Positions 12,267 through 24,600 of a stretch of DNA of 64,000 nt are shown here, piece by piece. Position 1 is the stretch's first letter, and every line of letters starts with the position of its first letter. The stretch lies in contig CM036617.1 in assembly GCA_020746105.1 (NCBI GenBank), positions 38,965,898 to 39,029,897 on the forward strand. Direction: 5' to 3'. The position numbers and the translations under genes were made by a program. A model generated the notes under the pieces. It was not told where the DNA came from, ran no database searches, and was given only the letters and a program-made list of their open reading frames with translations. The stretch is from Trogon surrucura (taxonomy: Eukaryota > Chordata > Aves > Trogoniformes > Trogonidae).

Positions 12267-15200
12267 CAAATAGGGATGTATTTAATCCATTTTTCGCCCA
12301 GGCAACTTTATTTAGAAAGCTGTTTACCTTTCTGAAAAGCCTCATTAGGCATAAAAACAAAGAATGAAGTTGATTAATGTGCTCTAAGTGTGATGTTCAA
12401 ATTGTAATTTTCATATACGTAACTGGATGCTTCTGCTGTGTTTTGTTTGATAATTTACAGAGCTAGTACCGTCCAAACCACTAATCAGTTTCTTTTTATG
12501 AAGACAGCTGCAGAAGATCCTTTTAGAATGCTAATTGTCATTAGTGCCTCTGCTCACCAAGAACTAAGGCCTTTCTCACAGATCACCTCATCGCTGTAAA
12601 GTGGGCTTGGGGAAATTCAGTTCACTTGCAATTCAGTCTTTTGGGGATTTTTTTTGTTTACTTTGTTTTTTCAGTAGAGTAATCTGAGGAGAAGAAGAAA
12701 GAGCAGCAAAAAAACCCCAAGTGGTTGGATTTAAAAGAGAAGACTGCCTATAAATCATGACCGAGGTAGTTTATCTTTTCCTCTTTTTTTGATTTTATCA
12801 TCTGCTGAGCTGGCAGGAAAAAAAAGCAAGTTTCACAAAGGTAGCATTTCTCTAGGTACTGTCTGTATATTTTGTAAGATGGTGACATTAATACAGATTA
12901 GTTTTAACACACCACTGTCCTAGTAATTCTGTTCTAAAGCTCCTTTAATGTAAAAAGTACTGCTACAACAATATGCACTGTGGCAGGAAGCAGAAAAGAC
13001 AAACAGATTAATACACTGGGTTACCATGTATGAAAAATCAGGTTTAAATAAGAATTAGTTACAGTATGCTGTCCTATGCCTTACGGAATTGCCTCAGTTT
13101 CTCTCAGCAGTGCTAAATCTGTCTCAGTGGCAGCATTAGTTTCTGTTAATTTGGAATTTTCATGCTCCAGTGACAGTATTAATTTTTTTATGCCATTGTA
13201 AATAGTAAGTAACCAATGAAATGGTCTAAATATATTAACGTTCTGCCTTCGTGCATAGGTATGAGAAGATTAGACTAATTCTGCTGTACAAAGAAAACAG
13301 CCTCATAGAAGCACCAAAAGTACATTTACTGTTGCAAGCAAGAATGATTTTTCTCAGAATATTTTTCACAGGACCAGACCAAAATTAGAGGTTCTTCCCT
13401 AGCTTTAATACTGCAAACAGCAGTAATGAAACAGTCTAGCAGTTTTTGTAACAAATCCAAGTATCAGGGTGTTAAATAAAATCTGACAGTTTCAGAAATC
13501 AGTCTGAGAGCAGCCAACACATGTTCAGGAGGCCCTACAGTATCTCTACAACAATCAGAGATCTTAATCTACATTTCAAAATGGAAAATGTCCTCTGTTG
13601 CCTTTCCCAGAAATATGTGCTTATACACATAAACTCTAACTTGAGTCTTTTCCACTAAATCTTCCCATCTCTTCTGCTTAGTTTACACTGTGCCTCCTCA
13701 TCTACCTCTTGATCCCTCCAGTTGCATACAGATGCCTGGTCTGTCCTGATTTAAAGTCACTGAAAAGATACTTAGGGTCAAGAAAGCAGATTTGAGATCC
13801 CTCTTGTGGAAAGAGTCGCACAAACAGTGTGAAAGAGTTGACACAAACAGGGTGGAATTTTGCAAAAAGCAAAATGATATTCTGTGGTGAGGCACTTTGA
13901 ATATCAGCCTTCAAGAAAAAAAAAGCTTTGCACTTGTGAACTTGCTGTCTTTCTGCCTAACTTCCGTAATTCATTGGCTCTATGGGATGTGTTTAGAAGT
14001 GATTTCACAGAAGAATGAGAGAGAACAATTACAGAAGCTGTGCCTTAATGCAAGCTGGAGTGGGGGAAAGGATTACTGTGTACTACTGAACTGAGACGAT
14101 ATATAGTAAAATAGCTGGCAGAGAAGACAAGCAAAGAAGATTCTGTAAAAATTAGGGGTGTATGAGGTGCAATAAATGTAACTGACAAATTGAGTAAGGC
14201 TAAGAACATCCCTTAGGTTGATTACTAAAATGTAAAAGTAGTGCACTGCTTATGCAAAACTGTTTATTTTAGACAAATGATCTGCCAAAGCAACTACCTT
14301 TTTAGGTGCGTGAGAATGTCAGTCTTCAGCCCACATATGTGGAAACAAGACTGTGTTATATAGCATGTGTTATCTGTGATAAATACAGCAGATCAGGATG
14401 AGTGAAAGGAGAGGAAATAGAAAATGCTCTTGGGTCATAAATGATGATCAGAGTTAGGGTGCCGAGGGCTGATAGCAACAGAAGTATTGGAGTCAGGGAG
14501 ACAAAGTATAAGAAGAGAAATGAAGGAGCAATGCTACTGTTAAAGAAACACAACCATAGAGGTGCCACAAAAGTTTTCTTTGCCAGTTTCTGCCTATTTT
14601 CTTTGTATTTCAGACAAAGGGGGCTGCTAAATTGTCACTATATAATCCTGCTGCTGCTACTCATGACTGTAGGATCATCCCAAGATGCAGAAAAAGAAAG
14701 TTAGGAGAAATTAAAAAATAAAAAAAAAAAAGCAAGCAAGTAGTTAAGCAGTAAGAGATAATGAGAATCATGGCAAAACTGTTCTCATTTGGCTTAAAGG
14801 AACTTTGACAGCCATTTGGCACCCACAGAAATAATTTCTCACGTGTTGACAAGCCAAATGTGACACCTGATACATAAGCTGTATTCAATGGTTTTTGTAA
14901 CATCTGCAAAGGAAGGGTTGCCTATCCATTCCTTATGTTTCATTGGTTTACTGCAAAAAATCCACAGAAGTGTAAACTTGAAGTGTGTTAATAGCAGAGA
15001 CATTTTAACTGAGTATTCTGAAAATCTAGAGTACTTGGAATGTTATAATAAACATATTGTTTTGCTAATTTGTATCTGTTGTCAAGAAAAAATGTTTCAA
15101 TATGAACACAATATTACCAAGTTGATCTAAGCACAGAAAACAAAGTGAAGTATGTCAAAGATGTCTAGTAACATGAATTAAAAAAATTTTTGTATGCTAG

Positions 15201-15757
15201 TATATTCTGCTCTTTTGTGGGGAAGTTCCTTTCCTCTGAACCCCTACAAACAATTTTTTCTGAAATGTTTCACTGGAAACACAAAAGTTATGGCAACTTA
15301 TATTTTCATCTGAAGTGATCACTAAGAGAAATCTCGTCTTTTCACGAAAAAAAGACACGTAGATGTACTGAAATAGATGAAAAATGGTGGTTTAGTTTAT
15401 AGAAACGTTTCCTTAGAGTGATAACTGGATCCGGCAAAACAGTGTTCATTTTCCCTGCTGATATCTAGGATTTTAATTCTATTATTATCTAAGCTCAGTT
15501 TGAGCTTATATGCTTAACTTTTGCCCTTGAATGTTACTCATATAAAACACAATCTAAGAAAAAATCTATTTCTATTAAAAATTCTGCAGTCACAAAGCAC
15601 ATTTAAGAGACTGTAGTCTCTTAACTATACTACATTTATATCTACAATCTAAAATTATATAGAATCTGACTATAATGGACAATTTCAAGAACTAACATTA
15701 AGAAAACCCACTCAGGGGAAAAAAAAAAAAAAAGAAAAGAAGAAACATAACTTTGGT

Positions 15758-16150
15758 CATAGACACGTAGGATAATTTAAGCTGTAAGAGAGCTTTGGGG
15801 GTCATCTAATCCAAATCCTGCTCATAGCAGGGGCAAAATCAGTGGGAGTAGGTTATTTGCTCACTGACCAGCTCTTTTAAATGTCTCTTAGGAGGAGATT
15901 CTACAGTCCTTCTGGGAAACTTCTTCCAGTGACAGACCACCTTCACTGAGGATATTTTTTGTTGAAATTCAGGTGGAGTTTGCTTTGATGCACTTTGTGT
16001 CCATCACCTCTTCACTTTTTGCTATGTGCATCTGCCAAATGTCCCTATGACTACCCATTAGGTAGCTGTGCACAGCAACTAGACCTCCCTTAGCCCTTTC
16101 TTCTCCAGGTCGAACAAACACAACTCTCAGACTCCTGTGTCATGTGCTTC
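15758..16150 (-). repeat. CR1 LINE fragment, antisense, older subfamily
   Basis: Shows GTAAGAGAGCTTTGGGGGTCATCTAATCCAAATCCTGCTCATAGCAGGG, ACCACCTTCACTGAGGATATTTT and CTTAGCCCTTTCTTCTCCAGGTCGAACAAACACAACTCTCAG, all antisense CR1 3'-region motifs. It closely resembles the copy at 57975-58292, so the two belong to one subfamily. An A-rich tract lies just before it. Confidence 0.87.
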
Positions 16151-16208
16151 AGCCTCCAGCCAACAGAAAATGAAGCCTCTATAAAAAAGCTCAAAAAACA
16201 GAACTATG

Positions 16209-16588
16209 TCCAGCACTGGAACCCTCAACACAAGGACATGGACCTTTTGGAATGAGTCCAGAGGAGGGCCACAAAAACAATCAGAGGGCTGGAGGACCTC
16301 TCCTACAAAGAGAGGCTGAGAGAGTTGGAGTTGTTCAGCCTGGAGAAGAGAAGGCTATGGAGAGATATTATAGTGGCCTTCCAGTGTCTGGGGGGGACCT
16401 ACAGGAAAGCTGGAGGGGGACTGTTTACAAGGTTGCCCAGAGAGGTGGTGAAGGCTCCATCCCCAGAGACATTCAAGGTCAGGCTTGATGAGGCTCTGAG
16501 CTACCTGATATAGTTAAAGATCAGGGGGGGTGGACTAGATGACCTTAAAAGGTCCTTTCCAACCCAATGCATTCTATGATTCTATGAA
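16209..16588 (+). repeat. CR1 LINE fragment, sense, with internal deletion
   Basis: Covers the end of the CR1 reverse-transcriptase ORF (FSLEKRRLWRDIIVAFQCL, then RLPREVVKAPSPETFKVRLD) and the 3' UTR, ending CATTCTATGATTCTATGA. The usual block between GGACTGTTTACAAG and GTTGCCCAGAG, which encodes the GRFRLDIRK part, is missing, so the copy has lost roughly a hundred bases inside. It lies 5' end to 5' end with the CR1 copy at 15758-16150. Confidence 0.92.
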
Positions 16589-19500
16589 CAAACAAAAAAG
16601 ACAAAACATCCCCCCATTCCCTGAACTAAATTACCAGGAATATAAAGTAGTGAGCAATACTTACAAAGTAGAGCTTCAGGGCAGAATATGAAAAACAATC
16701 CAGATGGGGAATTTAATATGGCAAGGTATAATTATCCAAACTGGACGTTTATAAGATCACTAGGGCTGGCATCACTGCTCTTTTGGTAAAAGAAGCAGAA
16801 TCTCTAATGACCAAAAATGGTGCAAAGAATGGTTTTATTCAGCATTTGCCACGCAGGTGACCTCCCATGTTCTCCTGGAACATCAGTCTGACAGCGACTC
16901 AGAGAAAACAGTGCTTAAGAAACCTATTGAATTGCATGTGAAACTGGATAAAACATAAAGAAAAAAAAACAGGATAATTAATGTGAAGAAAACCAGCCAC
17001 AACTTTTTCAATTCATTTTTCTTAAGCTGTCAGTTTAAGGAATGTGAAGATTGCTGGCGGTAAGTATAGTCATGGAGAGTTCAAGACTCCTACAGAAAGA
17101 TATTTGCACAAACTTCACATCATGTTTGCAAGTAGTTCTTTATAAGATTTTCACATTCCAAATAAGGAATAGAAACAACTCCATGCAATTTATATAATCA
17201 TAAACTGGTAGTGAAAACTTACTCAAGGCAAATATACTGAAGTCTGTTGACATAAGTTGATCAAACAATTCTCAACAACTAGATTTCTAAAAATCAAAGC
17301 CAACTTGTGGGCAATTTACAAGTAGGAAAAGGTCAGTCTTTGTTGATAAATGATTCATTACATGTCGTTTGCTCAGTGCAGATAGTTCACTCCATTAATA
17401 AACAGCACAGATGACAATTTAGTACTTTTAAACCTCCTTTCATATTCACCCGTTCACATATCCAGCCTTTATAATAAAGTTTCAAGAGTCTTCCTAGCTG
17501 TGTTACTGAAAAAGTACCTAAAGTTAAAAATGCCCTCATTTTTCCAAACCTAAGTCCCCCACCATCTGCAGTGATCCGCATAGTTTTCTCTTAGTAAAAA
17601 AACCCTGATGAATTAGTCACAGAAGCAACTTCCAAATCCAAGGAGTCAAACACCCTTCCTCTAGTTCCTTTGCATTTAATCTCCAGGATCTGGTCTTGAA
17701 CATATCATCTAATTAGCTTATATATTTTCAGAGTCAAAGTATGCCTTGGACATGTGCTGTTTCATCGAATTCAAGGTTTGATTCTACAACACTGAAGACT
17801 ACAGAAACACTTCCTTTGACATCTACAAAGGCTGCACAAGGCCATAATGCTTTGTAAGTAGAAGATAGGTTTAAACTTACATCTAAAATACAGAAGAGCT
17901 CTTTTTTTTCTTTCTTTTTTTTTTTTTTAAGACACACCACTTACTGAAAGAGCAGCTGTATACTGCACCAGATCAAGTTTGAGTGGTTTTAAGAAGCCGC
18001 CCCATGTAGAGCCCATTACAGTAATCCAATTTTGATGGATGAAATTCAAGCATACATGCTCTCCTGGTGATTTCCTGAACTGAAAATATTTAAATACAAT
18101 GAAAGAATTACAATATTAAACTAATTTCCTTGTTGATATTCAATAGGCATTGAAATAGGAAACTCCTAAGTGTGTGGCAGAGCCCTTTATGCTTTAAGTA
18201 AGTAGTACAGTGTAAATGCATAAGCAGCTCACCGCCAGCAAGATTTAACAAAGTTATTCATAATAACCACTCTGAGTGCTTTCCCTTCATGAAGTACTGG
18301 TCTTTTTCTACATTATAATCAGCATTTATGGATGACATATCACTCTGTGACCACTACTGTATCACTTCTGCATTCTGCATGTACTGACTGTACAAAAGGG
18401 GAGTGGAGTTCACTCTTTTCAGAATGTCATCTGAAGAAATTGGGCAATTCTATGAAAGATTCTCCATAAAAGAAAGCAAGTCTTACTACCAGTTTTTCAC
18501 TCAGAAAGAGGTATTTCATGTTAATCACTAAAAGATGTTTTCCAGCAGGTATTTCATGATGAGAAAATACTATTGGGGCAGTGTATGGAGAAGTGCCTCT
18601 TGCTTCCCTCAGATACATGTAGTCAGAAATAATCTTGAGGATTTCAAGAATGATGAGTGATTTTTCCTGACATTTTCTTTTTAAGAGATAGGAGAACCCA
18701 AAGAAAAAAATATTATTTTTTTCAGTGATCTTTAGTCATATATGGCAGTTTCCAAGTTAGTACATACTTAAAGACAGATTTTACCATCTATTTTTATTCC
18801 TCTAAATTTGGTATTGCAGATTACACCCAAGCTTGCAAATCACAGCATCAATTCAAAATCCCCTAACAAAGTTTCAGTCTCATTTTGTCGAGGCACCCAA
18901 AGTGACTCAACAAACTAAAGTACCTACGGAAAATGTATATAAACATTCACCAGTACTTGAACAGTTGCCCTTTCTAAGCCTCAGTTTCTGTGTTAGAGAA
19001 ATCTGCCTGAAAGAACATTCTACCTTAGCATCTGTCACAACCATCAGAGGATCAAAATTTGAGGTTGATGATTTTTGATTATGTATCAGTAGTTATATAT
19101 GAATTATACTTTGCAGGGATAACAGAAACATAAAACCATGTAGCAAGGTTTGTTTTTAAATCTCTGTGAGAAAATCCAAAGAAAGAAAAAAGCAAAAAAA
19201 AAAAAAGTGAGATTCATATGTTTGTTTGATACCATATATTTTGGATATGTCTTGAAACAGGTTTGGAGTTGCCCTTCTGGCCTTTTCAATTCATAATTTT
19301 TAATGAATAAGCATCACAGTTCTTTTTGCTTTGTAAAATTGTCTTGTGTGACCTCACTAGAATGCGCGCAACAACAAGCATTTACACCTTAAAAAAAAAT
19401 GCAATTATTACTGCATAATGTTATAGAGGAAGACTGAATGTTAAGGCAAGGCTTTGTAAAGATGCTGTTTATAATGCATGGACAAGCAGTGTTCTCGCAA

Positions 19501-20776
19501 AGTTCTGTTGAAATAATAAATTTTATCTCTAGTTCATAGTTCCATCACTGAAGAAGGCATCTACACTATTGCAACTGTGATGGTCCCTCACATGAATATC
19601 TTATTTTAAGATATTTTTTTGTGTTATACAAATAATAATAATGACAGTCTTTTATATGTATGCACGTTTGGAAGATTCCATTTATATTGTAGTGTTACAT
19701 ATGTTTTGATAAATTGATTTTTACTGAGAAATTGAACCCTAAAATCTTACATAACCTTACTTGCATTGGCATTAAATGTAAAATTCTCCAGTAGAAGCAA
19801 GAGAATTTGAAAAATAGTCAGAAATAAAAAACATACCTTCAACATGCTGGTGTTCTGAGAGATAATGATGAATGCATAACAATAATAATATTAATAAACT
19901 CTTCTAACAGCAGCTTTGAAAATGCATTTCTTTTATTTATTTTCATGATTCTAGTTTGTTTTCTGGAATAAAGATTTTAACAATATGTTTTATTTAAGAG
20001 AATACATTTTATTGAAAGGGATATTTACTGAAACAATGAATAGAAGGCCAGAAATATATCCAGTAGTTTTTGAGTGCAAGTTAATATTTTATTTCTTTCT
20101 TTAACTGTGTATTCTTAGCTCTAGCTATATGACCAAACAGAACTGCATAGATTATATCAACCATTCTACTTGAAAACAAACTGAAGCACAGTTTGGAATC
20201 TTTATTCGGTGACAATATTTATAGAAGAAAATAATAGAGTTTTCACAAACTTAAGAAGATGTAATATTCATCAAATATAGTTCAAATTTCAGAGATAAAC
20301 TATTCACAAGGCAGTAATGAATGATGTTTACAACATAAATTCTTACAGAAACAATTGCATTTTTTTTTAACAAAGTCCTATATAATTTCCTGCTTCCAAA
20401 CCAACCTCACCTCTCAACAACTTGTCCTAACCAAAATATTTTCTACTCCATATGGAAGACAGAGATGCTAACTCCACTGGGATTTATGCTGTATCAACCA
20501 CTGTTTGTAAATGACATCAGACACAGAAGTGATGATATCCAAATGTCATAGCTGTATATTCTCCAAAAATATTTTAAATCAAATATCTTGATGACTAAGA
20601 TTTTGCTGGTGTCAAAGGTTGTTGTTAAAGAGAATGTTAGCACAAGAAATAAAGTATTTAAAACCAACAACAATAATGAATATATGAATATAATTTTTAA
20701 ATGAGCTTAAGTGACCCAAAAATCCAGATTAGCCTCTAAAAATGCATATAAATATTTAGGAATATAACTTCTATTT
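16589..20776. other. Unique AT-rich non-coding stretch
   Basis: No repeat family or gene recognised over about 4.2 kb. It has a T-rich tract at about 17900-17929 and an A-run near 19190-19206. Confidence 0.6.
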
Positions 20777-21680
20777 AATATCTTTATCAATGATCCAGAT
20801 GAAGGACTGAATGTCGATCAGTAAGTTTGCAGATAACAAGAAGATGAGTAGGAGTATTGGTCTGCTTGAGGGTGGGAAGGATCTGGACAGGCTGGATTGA
20901 TGGTCTGAGACCAGTTGTATGTTTTTCAACAAGGGCAAGTGCTGGGTCCTGCCTCTGGGTCACAACAATCTTCTGTAACACTATAGGCTTGTGAACGAGT
21001 GACTGGAAAGCTTCCCGACAGAAAAAGACCTGGAGATGGTGGTTGACAACAGGTTAAACACTAGCCAGCAGTATGTCCAGGTGGCCAAGAAGGCCAAGAG
21101 CATCCTGGCCTGTACCAGACGTCATGTCGCCAGCAGAATTAGGGAAATTATTATGTCCCTGGGTTCAGCACTGGCCACATCTCAAATCCTGTATTCAGTT
21201 TTGAGACTCACAAAGAGAAAGACATTGAGTTGTTGAAGCAAAGAAGCTGGTGAAGGGTCTAGAGCACAAGTCTTATGAGGAGCTGCAGAGGAGACTGGGG
21301 GTTTTTAGCCTGAAGAAAAGGAGCCAGAGAGGAGACCTTATCACTCTCTAAAACTACCTGAAAGGAGGTTGTAGTGAGGTGGGGGTTGGACTCTTCTCCC
21401 AGGTAACAAGCAATTGGACAGAATGAAATGGCCTCCAGTTGTGTCAGGGGAGATTTAGATTGGATATTAGTAAAAAAATTATTCATGGAAAGGGTTGTCA
21501 AGCCTTGGAACAGGCTGCCCAGGGAAGTGGTGGAGTCACCATCCCAGAGTTATTTAAAAGATGTGTAGATGAGGTTCTTAAGGATATAGTCTAGTGGTGG
21601 TTTTGGCAGTGGTAGGTTAGTGGTTGGGCTTGATGATCTTAAAGATCTCCACCAACCAAAATGATTCTATGATTCTATGA
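20777..21680 (+). repeat. CR1 LINE fragment, sense, about 900 bp
   Basis: One of the longer CR1 copies here. It starts at AATATCTTTATCAATGATCCAGATGAAGG inside the reverse-transcriptase ORF. A remnant frame at 21036-21236 carries LNTSQQYVQVAKKAKSILA followed by CTRRHVASRIREI. It continues to GGAACAGGCTGCCCAGGGAAGTGGTGGAGTCACC and ends ATGATTCTATGATTCTATGA. Stops and frameshifts break the ORF, so it is inactive. Confidence 0.94.
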
Positions 21681-24600
21681 TAAGTATATTCAAAACATAC
21701 CTTTGAATTGTAGCTTGTATTTGAGTAGTGTATAAACAGTTATTGCATAGTTAAGGACTTTTAAAAATAATGACCTACACTGCTAGTTGACATCTTACAT
21801 CATTATTTTTTGGATAACTAGTGCATGAGAGATATTTGGTAGTGTAATAGAACCTTTTGTACATCAAGAACAATTATACCATGTTTCATTTCCGTTATTC
21901 TCATCCTCTTAAATTTAAGATTCAGAGCCAGTTTCTTGGCAGCTGGGATTCACCATAATAGTTCTTCACCCAACACAACCACAATAGCCTGGCTATGTTT
22001 TGAGTTTAATGACAGTTAATTCTAAAAACATCACTTTGCTAGCCACTGCTTGAAACAAACTTTCACTATAATGTATATGGGTATGTATGTACACTACAAT
22101 GTGTATGGGTATTGTATGTACACTATAATGTATGTGGGTACTCAAATCCATTAAATGACAATATCTAGTTGGTAAATATTAAGCAAAAACGTATCCTATG
22201 AGATATGGGAGTGCTTATACCATTCGCTAAAATTGATCATTCCCCTGCAAGCAGCAGCAGCTGATAGCGGTTTAATCAAGTGATTAGGAAGTTCCCACAG
22301 CTATCTGATCACTCCCAGAGAAGGCATGAGACTGAACAGTAAGTAGGCTGATCCAATTTGACTTACCTTAGGTGTTCAAAAGTATAGCTGCTTTTCCTAC
22401 AAGAACAACCCATGCAATTGCACAGCAAATATAAAGATTAGAGTATTAAATTCAATGAGAGGTGGTAACAAAACACTACATGATGAAGTTGTGTCACTAG
22501 CTTTTTAATGAAGAATGTATTTTTCCCTACCTAATATTTTTAGCTCATGAAGTGAGGTGCAGGTCAAAAGGAAACAACACTAACTATTTCAATGAAAGAA
22601 CTATAACCTGCATCCATATTCCTCATATAATGAAAATGGTATTTCACATTGAAATGCAAGATGATCCATGAAAAGAAACACAGCAAAGAGCACAGAGAAT
22701 AAGCATAACTGCCCTCATTTAGTAGCCCATACCTATACTACCAAAATCACAGGGGAGAGTAATTAAATTTAATGGAAACCACCTATGATTTGAAGCTGTC
22801 CTCATTTTAAGAATGCAAGGGCAAGGAAATCACTGTACAGTTAGACTTCAATTACCCAAATTATTCAGGATCCCATGATAATCAGATAAAAGTGCTTGTA
22901 TCATGTTAGAAGTAACGTATTTTGGGAAACATATACAGTATATAGAAATACATGGCAGAGAAGCAAGACAAATTAGAGATTTGATGCTCAGCCCAGCTGA
23001 ATTGGATAGAAAACCTCACAAGAAGGGTATTATAATGGAATCTGTTTTGCAAATGAAAATATGGGTTAGCCTAGTGGGTTTTGATCCAGCATTTATAGGG
23101 CATTCACTTCCATGTAACAACAAAAACCACCACTGCTTCTGAAATTGCTTCGGATACCACTTGGATGTCAACAGGCAAGTGAGATGTGATGTAGTGTCAC
23201 CCGACAGGAAGAAGGTAAGGAGAAGGAGCATTGGGCTGACCTGCATGCCTTTTAAAAGGTTACTAATTCTGCCCCTCAAGGACATGACAGTTACACTCTG
23301 ATAACTTCATTTTTATTTCAGCATCGGAGAGTATCACAAATGTCTTTTGTTCTTTGGTTTAACAGCTATCTGATCCATATTTGTTTCTAAATCTTTCAAA
23401 TATTTTTAATTTCCTTTGTTCACAAGGTTCTTAGAAGCTCTCAACCTGAATGACTGCTAGACTCCTGGTCATCAATAAACCCAGCTTTTTAAGAAAAACT
23501 TGTGTCATATACATTACATCCCAAAGTGGAAGAAGCAAACAAACAGATTACAAATCTACAGATTACTAATCTAAGATTCTAGGAAAGTACTGCTTATATT
23601 ATTCTGAGTACTGCTTGTAGATAATTAACATAATTTTAAATTACTGCAAGTGAATACTGATATGCACAACATCCATCTTTGAACAGCTTGGTCATCATAA
23701 GAGAATGTTATGCCTAATATTATTAAAACAGACAAACAAACAAAGAAATCAGCTAAAGATTACTCCATAACTTATAAATCAACACTTCTGACCTAGAATT
23801 TTCAAAAAGGTTTGGCAGAAAGAAGCAGGTAGGGAGGATTACTGAAATACTGACATCTTGTAGTACAAAGCTGCCATTTTTAAAAGTTTCATCTTTACAA
23901 AGATGACAGTCACCATATAATTTAACTCTAAATACTATCCTTAAAAGCTCTTTTAATATTAAGATACAGAAAACTGTCCAAGAAATCTGTAATAAAAAAG
24001 AAAATGTAGGCGGAACAACAAAAGATACATTATGATAGACCTGCAGAAGTGCAACCAATATTAAATATTTTTCTGTTCATGTATGAAGCAATTCAGAAAG
24101 AAAATGGAAAATAACAGCACTGAGTACATTTATCATGTTCAGATGTATTTGAAACAAAACCCATAAGTAATGCTGGATAATAACATGAGAAAATAAAAAG
24201 CAAGATATAAATCTATAGGAGGTGTAGAAAAGATAAAGATCTACATCTGTTGCAATATCAGATTTTTTTTTTTTAAAAAAAGAGAAAAAAATTTAGATGT
24301 TTGGGAAAAGAGTGATGTGTAACCCACTGAAATAGCACATAAATTGACTGGATGTATAAGAAAAAAGAAGTCTTTCTGGATGTTGAAACAAATGACTCAC
24401 AGAAAAAAAAAATCTCCTTTTATTTATTAACTAGTGTTTAATCTTATGCATTTGTACCAATGGATTATTATCTAGTATTATATTAGCATGTAAAATGAAA
24501 TTTTAAAAAATGAAATGCATATATACTTGTATTGATATATTAATACTAAATATGAAGTAATAACACTAATTATATGTTGGTAAACTACATTTTAATAAAA

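Larger units (their letters stand above)
10001..15757. other. Unique AT-rich non-coding stretch with one long ORF
   Basis: Apart from the minus-strand ORF at 10499-11002, no gene is recognised. It holds an A/T tetranucleotide tract at 12202-12266, a GT/T-rich run near 11780-11826, and TAAT-rich unique segments around 12290-12620 and 13080-13220 that resemble conserved non-coding DNA. Confidence 0.5.
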
